Assembly (NCBI GenBank): GCA_019671135.1
Contig: JAHRHY010000012.1
Location: 1,854,593 to 1,918,592 of the forward strand
Length of the DNA stretch: 64,000 bases
Origin: Linnemannia hyalina
Lineage: Eukaryota > Mortierellomycota > Mortierellomycetes > Mortierellales > Mortierellaceae
Reading direction: 5' to 3'
Position numbers and translations under genes: made by a program
The notes under the pieces: generated by a model
The model's database searches: none
Told to the model about the DNA's origin: nothing
Seen by the model: only the letters and a program-made list of their open reading frames with translations
Part shown: piece by piece, positions 10,999-21,745 of the stretch
Layout of the letters: each line of letters begins with the position of its first letter
How positions within the stretch are numbered: position 1 is the stretch's first letter

Positions 10999-11660
10999 GA
11001 GGGGTGGGGTGGAGGTCGCAGTGATTGGATGTCAGAAGTTGGTCGATTGAGTCTAATTGGTTTTTTTGTTTGTTGACAATGACGTCAGTACATTCCTTAT
11101 GGTTTAAAGGGTGGGAAGTTGGCTGCCAATCACAAAAAGTCAGCTTACTGTGGCAAGGTTTCTGGCGCGTGAGCAGTTGATTTGTTGACAGAATGAGGTA
11201 AAGTCGGCCATGGGGTTAGCGAGGTCCTGGTATTGATTGGTCATCCAAGCTGACGCCAATAGACGGAGAGCGATGCACTTACAGAAGACTAGGTGTAGCT
11301 CTGGTTTGGATCTCTGTCCTGATCAACGATGTCCACTTAGGATTCCATGAGCGAACTTGGCAAAGGTGTTGGAGTGGGAAAAGGCAGCCCAAGGACATTT
11401 TATTTGCTCCCCAGCGACGCGACGCGACAGGCGGTCCTTTTTTTATTTTTTTAACCGTTCACACATTCAAAAAATTCGTGCTAGTCACATGCACCGCCAT
11501 ATGTTAACAATCTAAAAAGGGGTGTTTAGGCATTAGGGGCCTTTATTTTTTGTGCTTCTCATTACTGGTTATGGTGTCAACTACAACTACGATTTATGGA
11601 ATTCTCTGAAGCAATTGCGGGCCTTTGACATACACAAGGCAACATTGCAGATCTCACAGG
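10999..11660. other. Intergenic region, no gene seen
   Basis: No supported coding frame, RNA gene or clear terminal repeat. It separates the XPG-like gene promoter side from the 3' end of the piggyBac relic. A GC-rich patch, gcgacgcgacgcgac, lies near 11415. Confidence 0.4.
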
Positions 11661-13520
11661 TTATGACCGTTTGAGTTTTCCTATCGTGGTTTTTGTCGTC
11701 GAAGACAGTGGCTCTGAAGCGACAGAAAAGCAGTTGGATTTTTGGTCGAGAATTATGGGTGAGTGGGGTCTTGGGGTGAAACGGATGGTGGGCAGATCAG
11801 AGCAATTTTTGGTAACATATATCTTCTTGGTTGGTTTTGGTTTGGTGGCTCTGTGAACTCGTGTCCGTTTTTTGCTGTAGTACATGTGCTGTTTGCTTTC
11901 TGCTCCCTTCCTGATCAAATCCCATGCCAACTTGAGACAGAAGTTTTGTGGGAAAGGGATCCTTTTTGGACGACATAGATTCGATAGGCGTTGATGATGG
12001 TGGTGTCGAGAATTCAAAAAAAGATAGGCATCCATGTCCTGAACACGGTTAATTGGGTGCTGTAATATGCCCTGAACTGGTTACTGACATCGACGCCATT
12101 CATGTTGTGGTTGTAGTCATCAATCAACTTGGGGATTCTGAGTGCCGCTCTGGGCTTGCCATTGAATATTGCCCGAGCATTGGCTGTGTTAGTGCTAGTG
12201 TTGCGAGGGCAGCGTCGAATACGCTCAATGAAGTCATCATCCGTGTTGATTTTGTGGATGGTACTCAGCATGGTGACGGATGCATTATCCATCCAAACGA
12301 CGGCAAGAACCTGTTTGTCGATAACAACTCCTGTCAGGGTATTCCATTGTAGTTTCTCACTCTTACCCACTTTCAAAGTGTCAGGGAAGCAGGCTGAGTT
12401 GATGCGGGTGGTACCACAAGCGCCGATGCTGAGTCCACGTAGGTGCTTGAAAAGCGGGATGTTGGAAAAATAGTTGTCCATGTAGATGTTTAATGGACGA
12501 GTCTTGTAGGGGAGTGATTTGGCGAGACGAACAACAGCGGAAGAGGTTGGAGTAAGCCCGTTTATCCTGTCTATGCCAATGATGGATTTGATGCGAGAGG
12601 TGTAGAGGAAGGAATAGGTGTATCCTGATTGACAAAGAGCGAGAATCTTGTAGCCTTCCGGGGGTAGGCTTACCCTTCATGCGTACGGTGTGAGCACTCC
12701 TTCCTGAAAAGCGAACAATCATCTCGTCGATGGACACATTGGTGGAGAGAACGTAGTAACGAGCGAAGTCGGTAGCGAGTTTGGTCGAAAGAGGTTCTAC
12801 TTTTGAGAACCAATGTTGCTCAGGCTCGTTGGGGTTGGAGACACGAAAAAAACGCTTCGGTTGTTCGAAGCGGACGAGGGACATGAAGTTAGTGATGTTG
12901 TGTTGAGGACATTCAGGGAAGGTTGACCAATACTCAGAGACAGAGTTCTGCCTGAACACGCCCATGTAGACAATGATGCCGAGGAATGTGCGCAGTTCGT
13001 CAGGTGTGGTCTTTACCCATTGGCGCGATCCCTCTCCTGTGCCGGCTCCTTTCGATGCTGCATATGCGTTAGTGTTGTCTGCCAAATCCGTCAATACCGG
13101 GTCGGAGAAGAAGAGTGTGAAAATTGTCAATGGTGATAGTTCGCTGTCGAGTTGAAGTGCAAGGGGAAGGTTGGTTTGTGCTGAGCATACTGTTTTTTGG
13201 TGTTTGAAGACGTCCTTGAAGTCAGGGACGGCTGGGAGTTCTGTGGGTTCGCGGGTGACTTTCTTGACAGCCCTCTTCGCTTTCTTGACAGCCCTCTTCG
13301 CTTTCGCGAGAGCTAAGGGTGCAGGGGACACCTCCTCTCCCGCCGGTTGCTCTCTTTCTGGTGGTCGCTCTTCATCATCGGAATCATCCTCACCGGCAAT
13401 CTCTCGAGTTCGGCAAATGACCGAAAACGACAACTCCTCTGTCTCCTCGGAAGTGAGTGTGCTAGTACCTTGACCGTTAGAAACGTCAAAGGAACGTAGG
13501 AACTCGAAGCTTGGGTCCAT
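11661..13520 (-). pseudogene. piggyBac-type transposase relic
   Basis: Start ATG at 13520 (MDPSFEFLRS). An acidic/basic N-terminus is followed by the DDE_Tnp_1_7 core: FLGIIVYMGVFRQNSVSEYW (near 12990-12930), NVSIDEMIVRFSGRSAHTVR (first catalytic Asp, near 12720), YMDNYFSNIPLF (second, near 12480), VVWMDNASVTML and NMNGVDVSNQFRAYY (near 12080). The frame is broken three times. There is a one-base slip in the C/G run near 12656-12668, a TGA at 12016-12014 where relatives have a Trp (PIFF-stop-ILDT), and another slip near 11955. The basic tail then continues to 11661. piggyBac enzymes cut at TTAA; I found no convincing TTAA-flanked inverted ends. Dead relic. Confidence 0.85.
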
Positions 13521-13899
13521 GAGCAGGTTGGGCGAAGTTTTCTTTGTGAGGGAGACAGTAACGGAGGCTTTGGAGATGATGAGAGGTCGAATTTGACAGC
13601 GAAGGTGGTAATGAGGCGAGCTGGGAAACGACAACCCTCGTTGTTTTCATTAGACGACACGAGACCCTTCCCAACCCGTTTTATTAGAAACCCTGATAAA
13701 TTGAAAAAGAAAAATTGGAACCAATTTCGATTCTAAAACGGTTGAAGGGATATCAGAGTAAAGCTGTGCACCCCACTCAGGATCACGTGGGCAAGGGGCC
13801 TTTGGAGCGCTTCCCTATTTTGGGCAAAATGGGAGCGAAAGGGTGACCCCATAAGAAACTGAAAGATTTTGTCCCAGCCCCTCAGTAGTAAAAAATTGA

Positions 13900-14345
13900 G
13901 CGGAGGAGGGGATGGGTTCGTCGCCCTTGCCAGCTCCCTGTACCTACCACCCTCCGCGCCTCTTCCTTTCTCTGTCTCTCTCTCACGCGCACTCTTCCCA
14001 CATCTCTTTGCTGTGCCACCTTTCCCACTCTTTTCTTCTCGCCTTCATTGCCTTTCCCACCGCTCCCACGCTCTCTCTTCCCACATCTCTACTTTTTTTT
14101 CTCACCACCATTGCTTTGCCATCGCTCCCACGCTCTCTTTTCGACTTTGCTTTCCGTTTATTTCTCACCTCCGCCTTTCTTTTGCCAGCATTTCCACACC
14201 TTCATCGTCTTTGTCACCACTCCCACGCACCTTTCCCCTTTTTACCCTCCCTTTTAAACATCTTTCATCTTTTTCTCTTTTTCTTTCTTTCATCCTTCGC
14301 TACTCTGCCTCTGCACACATCACCTTCTCTACAACCCTCATTTTA
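13900..14345 (+). repeat. Pyrimidine-rich degenerate repeat upstream of the CRN gene
   Basis: About 450 bp almost free of purines on the plus strand. Imperfect copies of gctcccacgctctc and ctcaccaccattg recur at 14040-14240. Similar motifs recur in reverse orientation at 23.5-23.9 kb. Long C/T tracts before fungal start codons are common in strongly expressed genes, so this may be promoter and leader of the gene at 14346. Confidence 0.45.
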
Positions 14346-17091
14346 ATGCTTCGCAACACTATGACCGACAATCTGCTGACCTTGTTCTGTCTTGTTAATG
14401 GAGACTCTGTGGCATTCTCTGTCGACATCGATGCATCAAAAACTGTCGATCACCTCAAAGACGCAATCAAGACCAAGATTCCTGACACGTTCAAGGGAGT
14501 TGATGCCAAGGACCTCACGCTCTGGCGCGTCTCCATCCCTCTCGTTCCAAAGAAGGACCGTAAAAACATTTCGCTAAGCGACGTTCCCTTAAAGGAAGAA
14601 CTCGATGAAACAGACGATCTCTCTGACGTGTTCCCGGACATGCTGCCCAAAAAAAACGATCCACGTCATCGTCCAGCGACCCCCCCCCAAGAAAACAATC
14701 CACATCATCGTCCAGCGACCTCCTCAAGGTAATGCACACGCGTGCTATACTGTCACCTTATTCGTGAGCTTGCCTATTACACATGTACTAACTTGATACA
14801 CTCATCCAATTGCACCAACATAGTCCATGCACCAGTCCCTGCCCGTCCCTCCACTCCACAGCTCAAGTCTATTCCGAAGGATCTCCTCGAGCAGGAACTG
14901 GAAGCCATTCTCGATGAAATCCAGCTTCGCCCTACCACCCCCTCTGTTGATCCAATGGAAGTTGAGGCTTTTCAGAATGAAGAACTAGGACCCTTTTTCA
15001 AGAGGACTCTTCCGCATGGTGAGACAGCAAGAGACATCAAGCTGGTGATGCTGGGACTTGAGCTGGGCAAGCTGGCAAGGACGAGCGACGGCGAAACCTT
15101 GCATTCTATTGTGGAGGATGACATCGGCAAATACAGTGACCGTCGCGTAGTAGCTATGGTTGCTCCATCTGGATCAGGAAAGACTGCGACCGTAGTTGAC
15201 CTCGCGAGCAAGCACTTTGTGATCTATTGTGTTTGTTGCATCCCGAGCCCCACCATCTCTCCCGTCTTCAAGGACCCGAACTTTATCACGCTTGCAGAAG
15301 ACATTGAGAGCATGTACCGGGCCGTTATTCACAGGAATCAAGGGCATTCGCAGGACGCAAAGGACATCGATTCCGAAGTCAAGGCCCTAGCAGGAGAACG
15401 CGTCAAGCTCGAATTCCTTGCACGGCTGCTCTTCCTTCAGCATCTCCTCGACAACAACCCTACTCTAGAACCCCTGCAGTTCTTCCGTGAACAGACCACC
15501 AAAGGTGCCTTAACTATCGGCGACCTGGTCTACAAGCTGAAGGAGTACGACCACAACACAATCCAAGCCATGCTCAGCAAAGTCCAAGCCAAGCTTCAGT
15601 CTATCCTTGTTTCCAAACGACTTGGACTGGTGATTGCCCTGGACGAGGCTCAAGTTGCGGTTACTGGGATCTTGTCCGAAAAGCTCATCTCACCATCCGC
15701 TTTGATCAATAGAGATGCCCTCTTCGACAGCAAAGAACCAAATCCAATCCAAGTTCCGTCGTGGTTTCCTCACACCCTTATCCGCAACGCTGAGCAACAT
15801 GCGGGCAACACTGGTGATTATTGGCACCGCACTCTCATTGCAAGATGCCGATTATGTGTACTCGGCCATCGCCAAACCCACCAATTTCTCGAGGATTACT
15901 GAATTTCCCCGATTCGATGAAAAAGACGTTATCAAGATCCACTCGAAGCTAGTCGACATGTCAGACTGTGAAATCCCGCCCGCCAAACGCCGCAAGCTAA
16001 CCGGACGAGCTCGATTTTCCATTGACGTCGTCGAACGCCTTGCCACGCGCTGCTCTTCTCAGGACTCGAAACAAGCTATTCTCGACGACGCTGTTGACAA
16101 GTCGATTGAGCATACAATGAATGGGCTTCGGATCGGAGTACGCACTATTCTCGAGAACGACAAAACAAACGAGGCAGCTCGACCTCTTAGTCGAATGGTC
16201 TTGGCCTATCATCTCCAAGATGCCAAAATTTCGTTCTCGAGCCAACTGCAGTCCGACTTTGTGGACAAGGCGCTGTGCAGACTGCAACAACACCCTGATG
16301 GCGTTCACTTGATCATGGACGAGCCCTTGGTGGTTGAGGCGATGGAGGAGGAACTGAAGTCTTCGGGCAAGGATCCTACGTTCATCGAGTACATGGATCA
16401 ACTGAACCGGCTCATTTGAAAACCTTGGTGCGAAGTCAGTCACAAAGGGGGAAGCTCTGGAGATGCTTGTTCGTCGATCGCTTCAGCGATTCAATGGTGT
16501 CCCAGTGGTGGATCTTCCTTTCTTGAGTGGCCTCCTCTTGCCTGCATGGTGCAGCAAATTCCAGTTCCAGATCGACGAGATCAACACAGCTAGTGGATTT
16601 GGATACAAGGGCAGTGGCGTGACTGCCGATCTTGCCTTCCTTACTGCTTGTCCGCCGTGCAAGATGCTTGTTGCGCGATCTGGTACACGTCCGGATGGAG
16701 TCTGGTTTTTCCCTGATAAACGGTACGCCGGCTCTCTCGCGATCAAGTTTTACAGCAACGAAACGAGACCTCCAGCGATATCCGAGCGTGCTTCTTGATG
16801 ACGGACGGTGACAAGTTGAACTCAACCTTGGCAGCCACTCGACATTCCTATGAGAATGCAGGCATCCCCTCCAATGTTAAGGGAATTTTGCGCATTCACT
16901 TGGAGTTTCCGCGCGTCAAGGGAGTGAAGCCGGTCACTCACGTCAGGAAGGATCCGACGACTCGTGCTAAAGATGTGATGGTGTACATCAACTGTGAGAA
17001 CATGGACAGCTTTTTCGACGAGAGTATCAAAGCATACAGGAAAGATATGATCAAGCTGAAGAAGCTGATCAAGTATGTCTGCGTCTCATAA
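14346..17091 (+). pseudogene. Crinkler (CRN)-type gene with P-loop NTPase domain, four frame breaks
   Basis: N-terminus from ATG 14346 or 14361: a ubiquitin-like CRN header (LFCLVNGDSVAFSVDID..., LTLWRVSIP, SLSDVP) and the TIHIIVQRPP linker typical of fungal and oomycete Crinklers. An intron at 14729-14823 has GTAATG, a perfect tactaac branch site and catAG. A Walker A APSGSGKTATV (near 15160) and Walker B LGLVIALDEAQ (near 15625) mark an ATPase module. The C-terminal nuclease-like part runs to 17091. The frame is broken four times: an A8 run at 14648-14655 (seven As would keep the frame), near 15745-15760, an extra T near 16414, and a 5-bp tandem duplication (AACGA AACGA) near 16757-16766. 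In pathogens and symbionts CRNs can act as secreted, host-nucleus-directed effectors; role here unknown. No signal peptide seen. Confidence 0.8.
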
Positions 17092-17502
17092 GGATCGTTC
17101 TGCAAATAAACGCACAACGCTCTCCACATGCCTCACTTTGTTTTCTTTGTTTTCTCCACGTTCTTCGTTCTCGATTATATCGTCATGTCAGTCCTTCCCA
17201 TCTTGCCCTGTTTCTCCTCATCCATCCATCATTTCTCACCAAAAAAAAAAAATCTGTCCCACTCAGTCCCTTCGAATGGAGACTCGGTCTCAAGATGTGA
17301 CTGTGAAATGAATATACTGAGGAGGCATATGTGCTACATTATCCAGCTAGGGCGGACGAGCCATGTCTGTGTAATCAATCTTCATTGGTTGCACTCGAGA
17401 AACTAAACTAAGGAAAATAAAAATAAAAATGAGTCTGCTCGATCTCTGGACACCATCTTTCTTCTTCTCGCACTCAGGAACACATCCATTCGAGTAAAGC
17501 AA
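17092..17502. other. Spacer between CRN gene and DIRS element
   Basis: C/T-rich stretch with a short A run near 17240, followed by AT-rich sequence leading to the gag ATG at 17503. It probably contains the 5' end of the DIRS-type element, but I could not find the matching inverted repeat at its 3' side. Confidence 0.3.
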
Positions 17503-18997
17503 ATGATCAATGATAACCCCTCTCATCAACCCCCTACAGATAATGGCAACCCCATTCACCAGTCTTCGAGTGACAACCTCACTCACCAGCAGCCTTCGAG
17601 CGACAACTTCGCCCAATTCATCCGCATGCTCGGCTCTCTTTCCCCTGCAGATCGCCAAACTCTTGCATCAGCCCTCTCCCCTTCTTCCTCTTCCACTGAC
17701 GCCGACCCTGACCCCTATCTGTCAACGAAACCCGCGGTTCAGACCTTGGAGCCTTACAACCGTCTGGAAGAATGGCTTACCAGTTTCAAGCAGCGCAGCG
17801 AATTCTTCAACTTCACCAAGACACGCGAACTGGAAGACTATGCCGACGTCAAACAGTTCCACCAAGTCCAGCACCTCGACTATGCAGCTCCCTCTCTCAC
17901 CAGTTACAAGGATGTTAACTTACACAAAAACGTCTTCAAGCGTAACCAGAACATAACAACAATTCAAGCACGTCTCGCCCACCTCACTCGACCAATCGAC
18001 GCAACAGTACACGCAATCCTTGCATCCAACCCCATGGACATTGAGGACCCTATCCTTAGCGGCCCCTTCATGTGCAGAGGATATAAAAAGGCATATAAAA
18101 AATATCCAAAGTCCAAGGAACGGAGTGTTGACTTCCATAACTGGCATATCTCTTCATAGTGGGCAACAGAACACAGAATAAAATAGCAATAGACAGCACA
18201 AGAATTTTTAAAATGTAATCTCTCCCCTGTATTTCGCCCCAAAGATACAGTTGAGAGTACAAGTGCTTTAGATGATGACATACAAGAACTACTCTGGCGA
18301 ATCTTGCAGTGAGGGTTACAGGTTAATAGTAGATGGACATATTCAAGAGTGTGGTGTGCGAAAAATAAGAAGACTTTGTTGTTTGGAGAATAGGTTGGTG
18401 TTTAGTAGGATAGTTGAACAAAAAATGTTACAATGGTTGTCTTATATGCTTGGTATCATATATACATTCTCATCCCATAGTCGCTATGGATATTGTCGAG
18501 ATCTACAGAGATGTAACAAACACCATATGATAACTTGGACGTGAAAGGCCTCCTTATCAACATCATCGAGACATTCGACATCCTTCGGTACAATCTTGCT
18601 TTTATCGCCACCGAAATCACTCACTTGCGCAAGGATGCTCTGTATCGAGACAAGAAAATCATCCCTCCTGCTGACCCCAACGACAAAACGCTGCTCGTCA
18701 CCCATCAACAATTTATTGACCAGGAGAAGTTCACCCACTCCCTTCGAAAAGCTTCAGGCCAAATCGGACATGGCCGTGGACGTGGCCGTGGCCGCGGAGG
18801 ATTCAACAACATGGACAATCGACAATTCTCTCGAAAATTCTGGAAACAAGAACAATAGTAACAATGGATCACATGGTTCAAACTCCAACACCTCCACCAG
18901 TAGCAACAACAATAACAACTCTGGCAACAATGGCAACCATTTTCAACAGTCCTCGACCACGAGGGGACGGGGCCGAGGACGCGGAGACCGGCAGTAG
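17503..18997 (+). pseudogene. DIRS-A gag-like gene, split by a 495-bp insertion
   Basis: The N-terminal half runs from ATG 17503 to 18058 (Ser/Asp-rich, then LEPYNRLEEWLTSFKQRSEF). It resumes after the inserted element at 18557 with INIIETFDILRYNLAFIATE. A Gly-Arg-rich tail (HGRGRGRGRGG near 18770) stops at 18858 in one frame and continues as Asn/Ser-rich plus GRGRGRGDR to 18997 in the next, so a one-base slip near 18830 is likely. Gag binds element RNA and forms particles. The insertion carries a TTA target duplication (18056-18058 and 18554-18556). Confidence 0.65.
18059..18553 (-). mobile_element. 495-bp non-autonomous DNA element (copy 1)
   Basis: One end starts GCGGCCCCTTCATG; the other ends GAAAGGCCTCC, giving imperfect inverted ends of about 10 bp (GGCC-C/T-C/T-TTCA). 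It is flanked by TTA on both sides. Further copies of exactly 495 bp lie at 45512-46006, 50502-50996 and 58943-59437, and one split copy lies at 45199-51181. It contains only short chance frames. Termini and a 3-bp duplication fit a PIF/Harbinger-like DNA element family. Confidence 0.85.
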
Positions 18998-20856
18998 GAG
19001 GTCGACTACAACTCTTCCAGAAGGCTTGGCGACGTCTGACAGACGAAAACTGGGTTCGCCAAACTATCGAGCATGGATTCAAAATCCCATTCGACACTCT
19101 ACCTCCATGCAGTTCCCATCCCAGCAAACACCAACCACGATCAACAAAGGAAACGGAAACGATCGAGAGAGAGACCCTCGACCTATTGAAAGAACGCGCC
19201 ATCGAGGAGGCTACAGAGGATGGATTCACCAGCCGACTCTTTACAGTACCAAAACGAACCGGCGACCTTCGCCCATGCCTCAACCTCCGTCCTCTCAATC
19301 AGTTCGTACCGCACCAACACTTCAAGATGGAGACGGTGAAAGTTGTCTGCAACCTGATCAACAAAGGCGACTATATGATGAGCATCGACCTACAAGACGC
19401 CTTTCTCCACATTCTAATCCACTCCTCTTCACGCAAATACCTACAGTTCCATTGGAAGGGGAAACAGTATCAGTTCCGCGTTCTACCATTTGGTCTCTCC
19501 TTAGCTCCCTTCGTATTCACCAAGATCCTAAAACCAGTTCTGCGATGGGCGCGCCGACGAGGGATACGGATATCGGCCTACCTGGACGACCTACTGATCA
19601 TGGCCAAGTCATTCCAGCAGGCAGAGAAAGCAACTCAGGCAGTAGTGGACAAGTTGAGCAGCCTCGGTTTCCTAATCAAGCCATCCAAGTCACAACTGAC
19701 GCCGACCCAGACGATCACACACCTAGGATTCACCATCAACATCAAGTCAATGACACTCTCAGTACCGAAGGACAAGGTCAGGGATATCCGACGGGAAGCG
19801 ACAAAGATACTTCGCAAGGGCATCCTAACAGTTCGAGCTCTCTCGTCATTCATCGGAAAGGCACTAGCAATGACAGCAGCAGTCCTTCCAGCAAGACTAC
19901 GAACACAGCACCTTGTCCAGTTGAAGAACGAAGCCCTTCGCCAATACAATTCATGGACGACATCCGTTTCCTTGACGGACCAAGCGAAGGAGGACCTGAC
20001 ATGGTGGATAGACGGACTGAAGTCATGGAACGGTCAGAGTTGGATACGACAACTACCAGAGGAGGAAGTTTTCACCGACGCATCGGACACCGGTTGGGGC
20101 ATAGTCAGCGATCGATACGCCAAGAACGGAGCCTGGACAGAACCTCTTCTATCGAAACACATCAACTACAAGGAACTCTTGGTCGTCTGGAAGGTGGTAA
20201 CTCAGCCGAGGTTTCAAGGGAAACGACTTCTCATATATTGCGACAATACGACAACACTAGCGTACGTGAACAAGTTTGGAGGAACACGGTCACCCGAGTT
20301 CATGGAGCTAGCCAACCAGATATGGACACATTGCTTAGCGACAGGAACGACACTTACAACAGCCTACATTCCATTGGGATTGAATCCAGCAGATCCCCCG
20401 AGTCGACAGCTTCAGGAGCAATTGGAATGGAGTATCAGTCAAGAGACATTCAATGCGATCAACGACAACTGGGGTCCACACAGTATAGACCTATTCGCCT
20501 CCAGCACAAACACCAAACTACCGCGATACATGTCATGGCAACACAATCCACAGGCCGAAGCCCAAGACGCTCTCCTTCAACCCTGGACACACCTAGGCCG
20601 CCCATACATCTGTCCGCCATGGAACTCGATCCCCAGAGTACTCCAGAAGATGAAACAGGAGAAGGTCCAAGCCACCATCATAGTACCCAACTGGTCAGGA
20701 GCAATCTGGGCACCCACCATCCGGTCCATGGCAACGGCTCCTCCAATCCACCTTCCACGCTCAGCGGTCCTAGATCCAAAGGGAAAAGAGTTCGGTCTCC
20801 TATCGAAGAACCCGACCTGGTCGCTAACGGCTTGGAGCTTAAGCGGCGCCGACTAG
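18916..20856 (+). CDS. DIRS-A reverse transcriptase / RNase H polyprotein
   Basis: Open frame without an early ATG, so it is probably expressed by frameshifting from gag. RT motifs are visible: FTVPKRTGDLRPCLNLRPLN, MSIDLQDAFLHI, FRVLPFGLSLAPFVFTKIL and ISAYLDDLLIMA (YLDD box near 19575). RNase H follows (VFTDASDTGWGI near 20070, IYCDNTTTLAYVNKFGG near 20240). The C-terminal segment is typical of DIRS (HSIDLFASSTNTKLPRYMS, YICPPWNSIPRVLQ). The frame is uninterrupted to 20856, so this enzyme may still be functional although the element as a whole is not. Confidence 0.85.
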   Translation, partial: QLWQQWQPFSTVLDHEGTGPRTRRPAVGGRLQLFQKAWRRLTDENWVRQTIEHGFKIPFDTLPPCSSHPSKHQPRSTKETETIERETLDLLKERAIEEATEDGFTSRLFTVPKRTGDLRPCLNLRPLNQFVPHQHFKMETVKVVCNLINKGDYMMSIDLQDAFLHILIHSSSRKYLQFHWKGKQYQFRVLPFGLSLAPFVFTKILKPVLRWARRRGIRISAYLDDLLIMAKSFQQAEKATQAVVDKLSSLGFLIKPSKSQLTPTQTITHLGFTINIKSMTLSVPKDKVRDIRREATKILRKGILTVRALSSFIGKALAMTAAVLPARLRTQHLVQLKNEALRQYNSWTTSVSLTDQAKEDLTWWIDGLKSWNGQSWIRQLPEEEVFTDASDTGWGIVSDRYAKNGAWTEPLLSKHINYKELLVVWKVVTQPRFQGKRLLIYCDNTTTLAYVNKFGGTRSPEFMELANQIWTHCLATGTTLTTAYIPLGLNPADPPSRQLQEQLEWSISQETFNAINDNWGPHSIDLFASSTNTKLPRYMSWQHNPQAEAQDALLQPWTHLGRPYICPPWNSIPRVLQKMKQEKVQATIIVPNWSGAIWAPTIRSMATAPPIHLPRSAVLDPKGKEFGLLSKNPTWSLTAWSLSGAD

Positions 20857-21745
20857 CAGCTGAAGGATACGACACGGCAGTTATCAACATCATGACTCGT
20901 TCGGAGACAGAGCTACGCAAACAATCACGTTACAACTACATTCAAGAGATGTACCGCAAGTGGTGCCACGACAGCGAGCTGGATCCTTACATTGCCAGTC
21001 CCTCCAACGTTCTCAATTTCCTCGCATGGGGCCATTCAACAAAACGCTGGCGTTCCTCCACCATTGCAGCTTACCATGCACAGATCCTGGCCCTCTTCGA
21101 CGATAAGACTCCTTTCGAGAGCAACGATACGTTTAGCCAGTTCTTCAAGATCCTTCGCGCCAACGAACCCGACGCTTCACCGAGGTTGACCTCGACCTTT
21201 CGCCCATTATTACGTATCTCCGCTCATTCACCAGTAACGAGGACATGTCACCAGAGGAGCTCACCCAGAAACTTTGTTGGCTTCTTGGAATGTGCGCCTT
21301 CCTTCGCCCAAGTGACATCGAGCGAATCGACTTGGACAACTGTCGCATGGATGATGAATTTATTTCTCTCCACATTGTCAGACCAAAGGAAACGTCGGCC
21401 GGCATCCACAAGACCAAGTCTGTCATCTTACGAGCGCACTCCTTGGACAGACAGCTATGCCCAGTCCAGACTTTCAAGGACTACGTCCGTCGCCTAGCCC
21501 ATAACAAGATCTCAGTTCCCCATCCTACCATGTCTTCTCTCCGGTACAACCCGCTCATTCGCCAGATCAAGTCACCTGAGCATCACGTTGGAGCCCAAAG
21601 AATTAGCAAGCACATCGCCGCCATCATGTCCCGCGTAAACGTCCCACCAGGTCATCGATTACCAAAAGCCCGCGCCGCCGGTTCCTGCAACAGGCGAAGA
21701 CTGGGACAGAGAAGTATAGAACGGGGACGAGAGTTGAAGCAGTGA
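20619..21745 (+). pseudogene. DIRS-A tyrosine recombinase, frameshifted and truncated
   Basis: Overlaps the RT frame; the first ATG in frame is at 20619. The SAM-like N-terminal part (LELKRRRLAAEGYD, NYIQEMYRKWC, PSNVLNFLAWG) runs to about 21178. It then continues in another frame from about 21180 (VDLDLSPIITYLRS, LCWLLGMCAFLRPSDIERID with the first catalytic Arg). After LPKARAAGS (near 21670) the sequence diverges, and the region with the H-x-x-W/catalytic Tyr is missing. Non-functional as an integrase unless supplied in trans. Confidence 0.7.

Larger units (their letters stand above)
17503..21745 (+). mobile_element. Degenerate DIRS-type retroelement (DIRS-A)
   Basis: Gene order gag, RT-RNase H, tyrosine recombinase with overlapping frames is the DIRS layout. 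Gag is interrupted by a 495-bp DNA element (18059-18553) and frameshifted at its C-terminus. The RT frame is intact. The recombinase is frameshifted and lacks its C-terminal catalytic part. No terminal inverted repeat pair or internal complementary region was recognised, so true ends are unknown; the coordinates are the minimal coding span. Confidence 0.8.

Noticed and set aside
11500..13870. piggyBac terminal inverted repeats from the ggggcctt words at 11525 and 13796
   Set aside because: They are in the same orientation, short, and not flanked by TTAA.
13983..14168. Small Lys/Arg-rich frames on the minus strand
   Set aside because: Products of the C/T-rich composition of the CRN leader.
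18864..21497. A very long open frame (877 codons) on the plus strand
   Set aside because: Most of it is the shadow of the DIRS-A RT frame. Only the last part, from about 20619, carries real recombinase sequence.
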